Shown in pieces: positions 26,229-33,429 of a stretch of DNA of 64,000 bases. The position numbers and the translations under genes are program-made. The stretch lies in contig NZ_WOFU01000002.1 of the NCBI RefSeq assembly GCF_016879755.1, positions 434,001-498,000 of the forward strand, written 5' to 3'. Each line of letters begins with the position of its first letter. Position 1 is the first letter of the stretch. This DNA comes from Bacillus sp. B15-48 (lineage in GTDB: Bacteria > Bacillota > Bacilli > Bacillales > Cytobacillaceae). The notes beneath the pieces were generated by a model that had not been told where the DNA came from, ran no database searches, and worked only from the letters and a program-made list of their open reading frames with translations.

Positions 26229-26560
26229 TCCTCAACTATGCGAACATCTACAATGCTTGAAAGTCCGATATCGTGAAAATCTTCAAAGCGATCAGCGATA
26301 CGCAATTTACTTTTAAGTTGGTCCCAACCACGAATTTTACCGATTACGAGTTTATATTTTTGTTTATGATAATAAGTAATCACAACGAATTTTTTTAACT
26401 CCATTGCCTCGAAAATAATTTCATTCATTAACTCAAGCTGTTGCTCGTCTAGTTCTTTCTCTGCTTCCGTTTCGTCTTCTCTCGCCCAATCACGGAGCAT
26501 CTTCACATGCTCCGGCAGCATCATCGATGTCCATTTTATCCTTCCTCTATCACGAATCAT
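26225..26560 (-). CDS. yqjX: YolD-like protein YqjX
   Basis: A 111-aa YolD-family protein, beginning MIRDRGRIKWTSMMLPEHV, the typical family start. YolD proteins are encoded next to Y-family polymerases of the UvrX/PolY2 type and are presumed to modulate SOS translesion synthesis; molecular function unknown. It starts 45 bases after polY2 and is surely in the same LexA-controlled transcript. Confidence 0.88.
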   Translation of the reverse strand: MIRDRGRIKWTSMMLPEHVKMLRDWAREDETEAEKELDEQQLELMNEIIFEAMELKKFVVITYYHKQKYKLVIGKIRGWDQLKSKLRIADRFEDFHDIGLSSIVDVRIVEE

Positions 26561-26605
26561 CTCGCTCCCCTCCCTTCCGATTCTTCCTTAATTCAATCGT
26601 ATCGC

Positions 26606-27865
26606 TTAACCTTTATGACCACCAACAAGCCTTGAGCGATGCCGAGCTGTTCCTGCCGAGGTATAAGAAACAGCTCGAAGGAGTGCCGTTGAGCCGTGAC
26701 GGGTACGAATTTTGTCCATTACATAGCCAAGTTCTCGTCTCCTCCAACCATCCGGATCAAAAAGGTCTAGTTGAAATTGACCGTCTTCAGTTAAATTCCC
26801 CAGTGAAATTGAAATACTTCGCACGGTCTTTCCCGTATAGTTTTCTGCCAACAATTCCAGACAGACTTGGTAAAGCTCCATCGTAATATTGGTCGGCTGT
26901 TCAATCGTCCGTGAACGGTGGAATCCACCTCCTAACTCATCCTGACTATACCCGAGCCCAAAGCTTATTGTCCGACCAGCTTTCTGGTGACTTCTTGCTC
27001 TGCGTGCAACTTCCTCGCACATTTCTAACACGACATGTTTGATGTCAGCCACTTCTTTATAATCTCGAAGAAGAATTTGACTTTTCCCAAAACTGACTTG
27101 GCCTTCAATTAGCGGAGCACCAATCTCTGAGAAATCAATTCCCCAAGCATGGTGATAGAGTTGATTTCCCATGATTCCGAATTTCTTTTCCAGCTTTTCA
27201 AGATCATAATGAGCCAGCTGTCCAACCGTGAATATTCCCATACTATTCAACGTTTTTTCCACTCTCCGGCCAATTCCCCACATTTCTCGCAGCGGGGATA
27301 CTTGCCAAAGCTTCATCGCAACATCCTCATAGGTCCATTCTGCAATTCCCTGTTTTTTCGCTTCGAGGTCAAGACAAAGTTTAGCCATCAGCATATTAGG
27401 ACCAATGCCAATCGCACATGGGAGCTGAAATTCTCGTTCAATATCCGTTCTAATTTTTCTAGCAATGCTCCACGTTCCACCGAAAAGCTTTGCAGCTCCA
27501 TCTACTTTAATAAAACTTTCATCCACACTATAAGTATGAATCGCCTCTTTTGGAGCATAACGATTAAATACCTTGGAAATTTCAGTAGAGATCCTTAAGT
27601 AAGTTGACATTTTAGGATCAACAATCTGAATGCGCGGGTCTTCTGGAATCTCAAACAATCTTGAACCGGTTTTAATCCCAAATTCTTTCTTCAAGCGGGG
27701 AGATGCAGCTAAAACAACACTGCCAGAACGCTCCTTATTCCCTACAACAGCAAGATAGCATTCAAGTGGATCTAGTCCGAGCATGACCGCAGAACAGCTT
27801 GCGTAAAAACTCTTCATATCAATACACAAAATTTGCTTTTGCGGCATATTGCTGTAATCGATCAA
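26606..27865 (-). CDS. polY2: Y-family DNA polymerase PolY2 (UvrX-like)
   Basis: Error-prone translesion polymerase of the UmuC/DinB superfamily, 419 aa. The palm carries CIDMKSFYASCSAV with the first catalytic Asp and THTYSVDESF-type SVDE with the second Asp-Glu pair (here IHTYSVDESFIKVDG). The little-finger domain is complete. A TTG start after AAGGAGGGG gives MIDYSNMPQKQILCIDM, matching the YqjW/PolY2 start; the open frame extends 11 codons upstream. It is preceded by two LexA-type operators, so it is SOS induced. Partner gene yqjX follows. Confidence 0.9.
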   Translation of the reverse strand: MIDYSNMPQKQILCIDMKSFYASCSAVMLGLDPLECYLAVVGNKERSGSVVLAASPRLKKEFGIKTGSRLFEIPEDPRIQIVDPKMSTYLRISTEISKVFNRYAPKEAIHTYSVDESFIKVDGAAKLFGGTWSIARKIRTDIEREFQLPCAIGIGPNMLMAKLCLDLEAKKQGIAEWTYEDVAMKLWQVSPLREMWGIGRRVEKTLNSMGIFTVGQLAHYDLEKLEKKFGIMGNQLYHHAWGIDFSEIGAPLIEGQVSFGKSQILLRDYKEVADIKHVVLEMCEEVARRARSHQKAGRTISFGLGYSQDELGGGFHRSRTIEQPTNITMELYQVCLELLAENYTGKTVRSISISLGNLTEDGQFQLDLFDPDGWRRRELGYVMDKIRTRHGSTALLRAVSYTSAGTARHRSRLVGGHKG

Positions 27866-27900
27866 TTCCCGCCCCTCCTTTTGTACCCAAATCCTCAATG

Positions 27901-27912
27901 GAACGTTTGTTC
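27901..27912 (-). promoter_or_regulatory. LexA operator 1 of polY2-yqjX
   Basis: GAACGTTTGTTC is an inverted repeat with GAAC-N4-GTTC spacing, the Bacillus LexA (DinR) box core. It lies just downstream of the expected transcription start. Confidence 0.75.
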
Positions 27913-27930
27913 TTTTTTATTATATCCATT

Positions 27931-27959
27931 ATAATAAGCGAATATGCGTTCGTTTTCAA
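27931..27959 (-). promoter_or_regulatory. Sigma-A promoter of polY2-yqjX
   Basis: Minus-strand TTGAAA, a 17-base spacer and TATTAT. The spacer contains LexA operator 2, so repressor binding would block RNA polymerase directly. Confidence 0.7.
27939..27952 (-). promoter_or_regulatory. LexA operator 2 of polY2-yqjX
   Basis: CGAATATGCGTTCG matches the 14-base LexA consensus CGAAC-N4-GTTCG except one base in the left arm, and sits between the -35 and -10 elements. Confidence 0.8.
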
Positions 27960-28002
27960 CGGGAAATTCCAACCAAAAAGGAAATACGAAAATGAAGTGG
28001 AA

Positions 28003-28024
28003 TAAAAACCAGTGATTGGTTTTA
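28003..28024 (-). terminator. Distal terminator downstream of the YheC/D cluster
   Basis: Minus-strand AAAACCA/TGGTTTT stem with a 5-base loop, followed by TATT. It lies about 400 bases past the last cluster gene, between the repeat region and the polY2 promoter. Confidence 0.5.
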
Positions 28025-28067
28025 CAAATGAGGCCTCTGTCTTTTACTTAACGAGGTGCAAAAAGCA

Positions 28068-28104
28068 TAAAAGCAGGGACCATATTGAAATTTGTCCTGC
28101 TCTT
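28068..28104 (-). terminator. Terminator-like hairpin downstream of the YheC/D cluster
   Basis: Minus-strand AGCAGGAC and GTCCCTGCT pair over 8-9 bp with a 13-base loop, followed by TTTTAT. It lies between the degenerate repeats and the polY2 promoter. Confidence 0.55.
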
Positions 28105-28142
28105 ATCACTATTCCTACTTACCTTCTTGACACTTAAAAATA

Positions 28143-28333
28143 ATAGACGGAATAATTCCGCTTAATTAGTAAATATCAATGAAAATTGCTTAAATAAACG
28201 GAGAGATTCCGTCTATTGACTCGATAAACGTGAAAATGAGGGATTTTTAGTTGCATAACCGGAAAATCTCCCCTTATATCTCCCGAAACGAGCTCCATTC
28301 TGCATTTAACCGGAACATCTCCGCTTATTTTCC
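28143..28333. repeat. Degenerate palindromic repeat array in intergenic DNA
   Basis: This 460-base gene-free stretch (27960-28423) holds four copies of a roughly 20-base unit of the form CGGAnnATnTCCGCTTA, with CGGA starting at 28148, 28199, 28260 and 28311 (spacings 51, 61, 51). The first two copies are inverted relative to each other at their outer ends, where ATAGACGGAAT and ATTCCGTCTAT form a perfect 11-bp inverted repeat. The last two are direct repeats, 22 bases long (28256-28277 and 28307-28328), differing at two positions. No reading frame is evident. It looks like a dispersed intergenic repeat or structured element of unknown role. Confidence 0.7.
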
Positions 28334-28423
28334 TTTCGCTAGTTACTCAATTAAGGACAAGCCTTCTATTTATATTTGTTGTTTTGCACCGTTAAAGAGA
28401 ACCGTAGTCTTTTACTGAAGCCC

Positions 28424-29212
28424 TTATCTACATGTCCTTGGATATCCGGAAAACAAATGCTTAATTTTTTTATATGTGTCCATATCGATTCTTTTAAAAC
28501 TTTTAAAACGAGGGGTTAAGTTTACTTCAATTAACCACGGATTAAAGTATGAATCATACCCTAAGTCAAAACCAAGAATTCGCAGTGCCGGACATTCTTC
28601 CGACAATTTTTTCGCCATTTTTATGGAAAGCCGTTCAATCTGTTGCCGATGAAATGAAATATTTTCTTCAGGCACCAGCTTTCTCATAACATCCTCATAC
28701 CTCATTGGGGTTCCGCCGCTAGAATAATTTGTCACGATTTTTTTCGGATGCCCTACTCGACAAACAATTCCGGTCGTTACCCATTCATTGTTCGAATTTA
28801 ATTGAACAATCGAGCGAATATCAAAAAGTCTATCCTTGTATTTAAGCAAAGGAATTCCTTGTTGAATTAAATAACTTTTCTTTGTTCGTTTTCTTCTCGC
28901 AAAAATTTTTGCTATTTGCTGTTTCAATGCACGGTGGAGCCCGCTCAGTGTGCTGAATGTTTCTTTTCGTTTTTTATAATGATAAGAATAGACAGTCCGC
29001 TTATCTTGCAGTTCTTTTTGTACCTTGATGATTCCTCTTCCTAAACTGCCTCTAGACGGTTTAACAAATACTAAATTGTATTTATTAAGCATGTGACGAA
29101 GATTTCTTTTCGTAAACCATATTGTTTCAGCGATAAACGGCCTCAATTCAGGATCAGCTCTCAACAATTTCGTTTTTTTCCACTTGCTAATTAACGACTT
29201 AAACGTTACCAC
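28424..29212 (-). CDS. Short YheC/YheD-type ATP-grasp protein
   Basis: A 262-aa ATP-grasp protein of the YheC/YheD (endospore coat-associated) family. It has the nucleotide-binding lysine motif VFVKPSRGSLGRGIIKVQ, the DRLFDIRSIVQLN strand and the metal-binding end GFDLGYD...PWLIEVNLTPRF. Compared with its neighbours it lacks the roughly 100-residue N-terminal domain that precedes the ATP-grasp core. It starts at GTG, 45 bases after the 441-aa homologue, in the same direction. Substrate unknown; ATP-grasp enzymes usually join a carboxylate to an amine. Last gene of the cluster. Confidence 0.82.
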   Translation of the reverse strand: MVTFKSLISKWKKTKLLRADPELRPFIAETIWFTKRNLRHMLNKYNLVFVKPSRGSLGRGIIKVQKELQDKRTVYSYHYKKRKETFSTLSGLHRALKQQIAKIFARRKRTKKSYLIQQGIPLLKYKDRLFDIRSIVQLNSNNEWVTTGIVCRVGHPKKIVTNYSSGGTPMRYEDVMRKLVPEENISFHRQQIERLSIKMAKKLSEECPALRILGFDLGYDSYFNPWLIEVNLTPRFKSFKRIDMDTYKKIKHLFSGYPRTCR

Positions 29213-29257
29213 TCATTCTCATTCCTTTTTATTATGATGCATCGCTAATCGTAAGGC

Positions 29258-30583
29258 TTACTTATAATCTAGGAGCGCACCTGCATACGCTAATGGAGTT
29301 GCAACGACTCGTTTATACATTTTCCTGCTTTTTATCGTTTTTAGCGGTCCAAAATGATTATGCAACCGATTATTTAGTTCAATCACCCATATGTTCAAAT
29401 TTGTATCAAGCATGACATCGAAAGCTACATCAGCAAAATGAATTCCTTTTTGCTCCAAAGCTAAACATACTTGTTCACAAACCTTTATCATTTCCTTCCT
29501 TTTTTTACGTGCTTTACGTTTATTTAATTTATAAATGGTCTTCAATGCTTTTGGCATCGTCATAAAAGAGTCGGTTAACTTTCTGTTCGTCACAATTGCA
29601 TCCTTCACCCCGACACGGACATAGGCTGCGTTACACACCCATTTTTTCTGCCCATTTTTTTGTAAAATCACTCTAAAAACGATATTCCGACGATTGCTCT
29701 CATCGGTAATCGGCTGTTGAGCAATGTACATTGATTTTTTCTGTATGATCTTTAACAACTTGCTCAACTCTTCGCTTGTTTTCACTCTGCTTTTATGAAA
29801 ATTATTTTGAACAATATACTGACTTCCATCCATAGTTATCTTATAGATCCCTTTTGCACTAAGCCCTTTAATAGGCTTTAAATAAACTGCCTGATGCTTT
29901 GAAAGCATTGCCAATATAGTCTTTTCATCTTGGAAGATTTTCGTTTCTGGGAAATAGTTAAAAACCTCAAAAGAATCAGAAAGTAGATCGTATAGTTTCC
30001 ATTTATTCAATGGAGGGTGATTAAAAAGTTTTCCTCCAGTAAACCGATGTAACTCTTCCCTTTCTTTCTTCCCGCCCCAACATCTTTGGAATACAGCCTC
30101 TGGAAAAGGGAAAGTGCCATAATGCCATGTCCCCCTTCGCTGTGATTCATTTGCAGGTCGATAATAATACCCCGTTATTTTTTTATTTCGAAGATCAACC
30201 GACTTAGCGGAACACATGACTAACAGCCCACCAACTTCAGAATATTTTGCCGCATAACGTGCTAACCTTCTTAATCTTTTTTCAGTTAAACTCTTTTCAT
30301 ACTTAGCGAAGAGAAAAGCAATGATTGGACCAACAATAAATGAATGATTGTTGATTTTCCATTTAAACTCTAATTCTTCAGGAATTGTATAAGGCGCTGC
30401 GAAGCTTTTATGAATACCTGCTGTATTAAATTTCATTTCATTAGAAAAAACGAGACGTACCATTTTAGTGAAACCACCAAATTGAAAACGGCACCTTTCC
30501 ACATCCTTATTGAATAAAGAACGCATGCTGATGGGAAGTATGAGTTCATTCACCCCAATATTTTCCATTAAACAAAACCGCAT
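29258..30583 (-). CDS. YheC/YheD family ATP-grasp protein (441 aa)
   Basis: The longest YheC/YheD paralogue here. Residues about 1-190 form the N-terminal region (including the family-type segment TGYYYRPANESQRRGTWHYG), followed by the ATP-grasp core with VYLKPIKGLSAKGIYKITMD, the IVFRVILQKNG strand and the C-terminal metal site FADVAFDVMLDTNLNIWVIE with LNNR. The ATG follows GAAAGGGGG. Length is close to B. subtilis YheD. It should be cytoplasmic; the B. subtilis homologues localise to the developing spore. Substrate unknown. Likely an operon with the 262-aa gene downstream. Confidence 0.85.
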   Translation of the reverse strand: MRFCLMENIGVNELILPISMRSLFNKDVERCRFQFGGFTKMVRLVFSNEMKFNTAGIHKSFAAPYTIPEELEFKWKINNHSFIVGPIIAFLFAKYEKSLTEKRLRRLARYAAKYSEVGGLLVMCSAKSVDLRNKKITGYYYRPANESQRRGTWHYGTFPFPEAVFQRCWGGKKEREELHRFTGGKLFNHPPLNKWKLYDLLSDSFEVFNYFPETKIFQDEKTILAMLSKHQAVYLKPIKGLSAKGIYKITMDGSQYIVQNNFHKSRVKTSEELSKLLKIIQKKSMYIAQQPITDESNRRNIVFRVILQKNGQKKWVCNAAYVRVGVKDAIVTNRKLTDSFMTMPKALKTIYKLNKRKARKKRKEMIKVCEQVCLALEQKGIHFADVAFDVMLDTNLNIWVIELNNRLHNHFGPLKTIKSRKMYKRVVATPLAYAGALLDYK

Positions 30584-30685
30584 CTATATCCCCCTTTCAA
30601 CAAACTTTTTATTCATTCTATGTGAAGACGTAATTACCGCTTGTGCCTTTTCCTCTATATACGTTTACAACTAGGAAGAAACAAA

Positions 30686-30736
30686 ACAAAAATATAGGAG
30701 ATGTATTTATCTGACAGACAAATACATCTCCTATAG
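30686..30736 (-). terminator. Rho-independent terminator after the 344-aa YheC/D gene
   Basis: A 15-bp perfect stem (ATAGGAGATGTATTT and complement) with an 11-base loop followed on the minus strand by ATTTTTG. It separates the 344-aa and 441-aa ATP-grasp genes into different transcripts. Confidence 0.85.
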
Positions 30737-30749
30737 ATGCCAATGCTTA

Positions 30750-31784
30750 TTATTTATAAATCAATGAATGAGCATAATGAATCGGATTAGAGAAAAATAG
30801 CCTTTGCAAAGAATCGTCGCGTAAACGTTCGATCATCTTTTTTGATGGTCGCGCATTCACTTCAATGATCTTTATTTCTCCCGTTTCGTTGACCATTAAG
30901 TCAACGCCCATTTCTCCCATATGACCATATTGCTTTTCAATTTTAGGTGCTGCAAGCAGGGCGATTTGCCTCATTTTTAATAATAAAATTGTTTTTTCTT
31001 GCTCGCTCCAACTTAAAGTTTGTAACGTTTTTTCCAACGGCTCTACTTTAAACGCCAAGTTAGCAATGATGCTGGAATGAAAAACACGTCGTGCCAGAGC
31101 TGTCGTTATTCCCCACATTCCTTCATATCCTTTTTGGAGAATGATTCTAACCTCAAAGTATTCTTTATCATCTAAATGCAGTGGCTTTATTTCTTTTTGG
31201 ATGATGTATTTTTTATCGCCAGTTAATTCAGTGATTTTTGTTAATATCTCCTCTAACGTATGACAAGAGAATTTTGGTTTTGTATTGTTTATAAAAATAT
31301 GAAATCCAGATTCATCAGTCGTTAATTTAAAGATCCCCCTGCCAAGAGTACCCCATTCTGGCTTAAAATAAAGAGACTCTTTCGTATTTAACAACTCAGA
31401 AATTGAAATCTCCTCAAGCTTCCATGTTTCCGATACATAACGATTTAATTCCGAATTCGCTAAAGCTTCATACGATAACCACTTGCTCAAACGATTGACT
31501 CGATTAAACACTTTATTAGTACCTAACGCTCTTTCCAACTTCTTAACCGTTTTTACAGAAGTCGTATACGATTGATTGATTACACAATCTGGAAAGGGAA
31601 ATCTTTTTGTTTTCCAATCCCCATTCTGTTTATAGACACCATTGACCCTCTTTTTCCGCCAATTTATCCCCTTCGGTGTAAATGCAAAAAGCGTAACATC
31701 AGGTAAATCATTATAGGGAAGAAAATAATCAAGGAATTTTTTTCGTGCCTTTTTACTAAGCGTCATAATTCCAATAAACTTCAT
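30750..31784 (-). CDS. YheC/YheD family ATP-grasp protein (344 aa)
   Basis: ATP-grasp protein with an N-terminal domain (about 1-120; TLFAFTPKGINWRKKRVNGV, the family-type beta segment, and FPFPDCVINQSY) and a core with LYFKPEWGTLGRGIFKLTTD, FEVRIILQKGYEGMW and the metal-binding MGVDLMVNETGEIKIIEVNA. Start set at the ATG 11 bases after AGGAGG; a GTG overlapping the binding site is less likely. It lies about 70 bases downstream of the CotY/CotZ-like gene in the same direction, so the two may be cotranscribed through the hairpin between them. Substrate unknown. Confidence 0.85.
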   Translation of the reverse strand: MKFIGIMTLSKKARKKFLDYFLPYNDLPDVTLFAFTPKGINWRKKRVNGVYKQNGDWKTKRFPFPDCVINQSYTTSVKTVKKLERALGTNKVFNRVNRLSKWLSYEALANSELNRYVSETWKLEEISISELLNTKESLYFKPEWGTLGRGIFKLTTDESGFHIFINNTKPKFSCHTLEEILTKITELTGDKKYIIQKEIKPLHLDDKEYFEVRIILQKGYEGMWGITTALARRVFHSSIIANLAFKVEPLEKTLQTLSWSEQEKTILLLKMRQIALLAAPKIEKQYGHMGEMGVDLMVNETGEIKIIEVNARPSKKMIERLRDDSLQRLFFSNPIHYAHSLIYK

Positions 31785-31826
31785 CGACTTTATCACCTCC
31801 TAGCTTGGGAGGAAGCCTACCCGAAT

Positions 31827-31857
31827 AGAGAGCACCCACATAAAACGGATGCTCTCT
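31827..31857 (-). terminator. Hairpin between CotY/CotZ-like gene and the 344-aa gene
   Basis: AGAGAGCACC and GGATGCTCTCT form a 10-11 bp stem immediately past the stop codon. No T tract follows (ATTCGGG), so it may be an RNA-processing or partial-termination structure. Confidence 0.5.
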
Positions 31858-32318
31858 TACCATTTCGGCTCAATAATAATTTTTCGTTTTAACAACTCTG
31901 TGCTTAAACATTGAACTCCACAAATACAGCTTAAATCTACTTCGACACAAATCGAGGTTTTCACTAATTTAACAACATCACATAATGAGTTTGTTGGTTT
32001 TTTATTAATATCATAAGGACGAAGTAACGTAAGTTTTGCACAGTTAGAGCCTCTTTCAATCGAATCGATCCGAAAGAAAGAAGTTGTAAAGCTATCCATT
32101 TTATTCGTTTTCTCATTAAATATATGGCCACTCGTTTCATATATCCCATGCTTTGTTAAAAGAATGAGCGGAATCGTATCCGTCTCAATTAGTCTTCCAA
32201 GAATTCTGCCTAAGAAAGGAGTCGAAGCATCAGCTATAAAATCTTGTAATTTCTTTAATTCAAATAAAGCATCCCCTATACTGTTTTGCGAACCAAAATT
32301 ACTTTCATTGTTTTCCAT
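31857..32318 (-). CDS. Divergent CotY/CotZ-family spore coat protein
   Basis: A 153-aa homologue of the outer-crust coat proteins CotY/CotZ (ExsY in the B. cereus group). The C-terminal half matches well: SFFRIDSIERGSNCAKLTLL, then VKTSICVEVDLSCICGVQCL. The N-terminal Cys-rich segment of CotY and CotZ (SSCVxEA...CPTGC in B. subtilis) is replaced by a Cys-free segment IGDALFELKKLQDFIADAST; all Cys lie in the C-terminal half. The C-terminal His tail of CotY/CotZ is missing too. A sigma-K-like promoter lies upstream, and ATP-grasp genes flank it on both sides. Confidence 0.85.
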   Translation of the reverse strand: MENNESNFGSQNSIGDALFELKKLQDFIADASTPFLGRILGRLIETDTIPLILLTKHGIYETSGHIFNEKTNKMDSFTTSFFRIDSIERGSNCAKLTLLRPYDINKKPTNSLCDVVKLVKTSICVEVDLSCICGVQCLSTELLKRKIIIEPKW

Positions 32319-32401
32319 TGGTCACCCCCCCAATCACTCCCCATTACTAATGTATTTTATGAGGCGATTAACAGTTGGTGAGGTAATAAACTGAAAATAG
32401 A
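32319..32401. other. Intergenic region with sigma-K promoter
   Basis: This short gap separates the 340-aa ATP-grasp gene from the CotY/CotZ-like gene. It has no terminator, so readthrough from upstream is possible in addition to the promoter at 32353-32379. Confidence 0.4.
32353..32379 (-). promoter_or_regulatory. Sigma-K promoter of the CotY/CotZ-like gene
   Basis: Minus-strand AC, a 16-base spacer and CATAAAATA match the sigma-K pattern (AC, 16-17, CATANNNTA) fully. It is about 35 bases upstream of the start codon. Mother-cell late expression is what a coat protein needs. Confidence 0.7.
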
Positions 32402-33424
32402 CTATCGCCTTTTCGTTAAATATTCAGCATATTTCACAAGCCTTTTTGCCACTTCAAATTCTCGATGTTTTGCTCCTGGTCTCCAATTGACTTCATAAAT
32501 CCAAAGTTTATGATTCTCGTCGATTCCAACATCAATTCCTAATTCATCAAACGAATGCTTATATAATGTCTCAAGATGTGCAGCAAAGGTCAGAGCGAAT
32601 CGTTCAAGTAATCTTTTTATATTAAAATACTCATTACCAAACTCTTCTTTTAAAAACGGCAAAAGTTCACCGCGGTATCCTCCCCCACTGATATTGCTAA
32701 TAAACTTTCCATTCCCACTAATTCGTGGATAAATAAGGTTAACCTCCCATTCACCTAATCCATTTTTCTGAACATGTAAACGAAAATCATATGGTAAGCC
32801 CGCTTTCGTTTTACAGTCAATAAAAGGCTGGAATAAATAATTTTGATCACCCTTCAATTTTTCAATAAAAAGCTCAAATTGAGACAAATTTAATACATCC
32901 TGTTTTGTTCCATCCGTCACTTTAACCTCATTTTCCGTAAGTTTATCAACAAAGATTACGTTTTTGCCATGATTTCCTGAAAAAGGTTTAATGACAATTC
33001 TCCCAAATTGATCAAATAATGATAAAAAATCGTTTGCTTTTTTTAAAGAAAAGGTTGGAATTAGGAATGGTGAATATACTCCTTTTTTGGTTATTTTTTT
33101 ATATACGTTCATTTTGTTGCCAACGGAGTATGATGTAAATGGAATGTCCGTTTTTAATTTTCGATACACTTCCTTTTGGAAAGTCGATTTGGGACCACTA
33201 ATATTTAAAATAACATCTGGAAAAACAAGAGGATGTTTTTCCCAACTTCCATTGTCATACATCCAACCATCAATTTTGCGGTTTTCAAAGTCAACATTAT
33301 GATAAGTAAAATAAAAAAAATCGATTCCTTCCATTTTAGCAACCGCAGCACATGCATAGGCCTTTTTAACATTAGACGGATGGTTCTTATCATGCAACAT
33401 CCCAATCATACTCAAAAAAATCAC
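32402..33424 (-). CDS. YheC/YheD family ATP-grasp protein (340 aa)
   Basis: Closest of the four to B. subtilis YheC in layout: N-terminal segment with IDFFYFTYHNVDFENRKIDG and FPDVILNISGPKSTF, then the core IVIKPFSGNHGKNVIFVDKL, the YDFRLHVQKNGLGEWEVNLI strand, the glycine-rich GGGYRGELLPFL, and GIDVGIDENHKLWIYEVNWR with RPG. It begins 5 bases after the upstream ATP-grasp gene, so they form an operon. Start uncertain among GTG, TTG and ATG within six codons after GAGGGAG. Substrate unknown. Confidence 0.86.
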   Translation of the reverse strand: MIFLSMIGMLHDKNHPSNVKKAYACAAVAKMEGIDFFYFTYHNVDFENRKIDGWMYDNGSWEKHPLVFPDVILNISGPKSTFQKEVYRKLKTDIPFTSYSVGNKMNVYKKITKKGVYSPFLIPTFSLKKANDFLSLFDQFGRIVIKPFSGNHGKNVIFVDKLTENEVKVTDGTKQDVLNLSQFELFIEKLKGDQNYLFQPFIDCKTKAGLPYDFRLHVQKNGLGEWEVNLIYPRISGNGKFISNISGGGYRGELLPFLKEEFGNEYFNIKRLLERFALTFAAHLETLYKHSFDELGIDVGIDENHKLWIYEVNWRPGAKHREFEVAKRLVKYAEYLTKRR

Positions 33425-33429
33425 TCCCT

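Noticed and set aside
26606-27898. Longer polY2 start at 27898
   Set aside because: The extension of 11 residues overlaps the strong AAGGAGGGG binding site of the TTG start and does not match the family N-terminus.
28143-28333. CRISPR array
   Set aside because: The four units are degenerate, in mixed orientation and too few; no cas genes are nearby.
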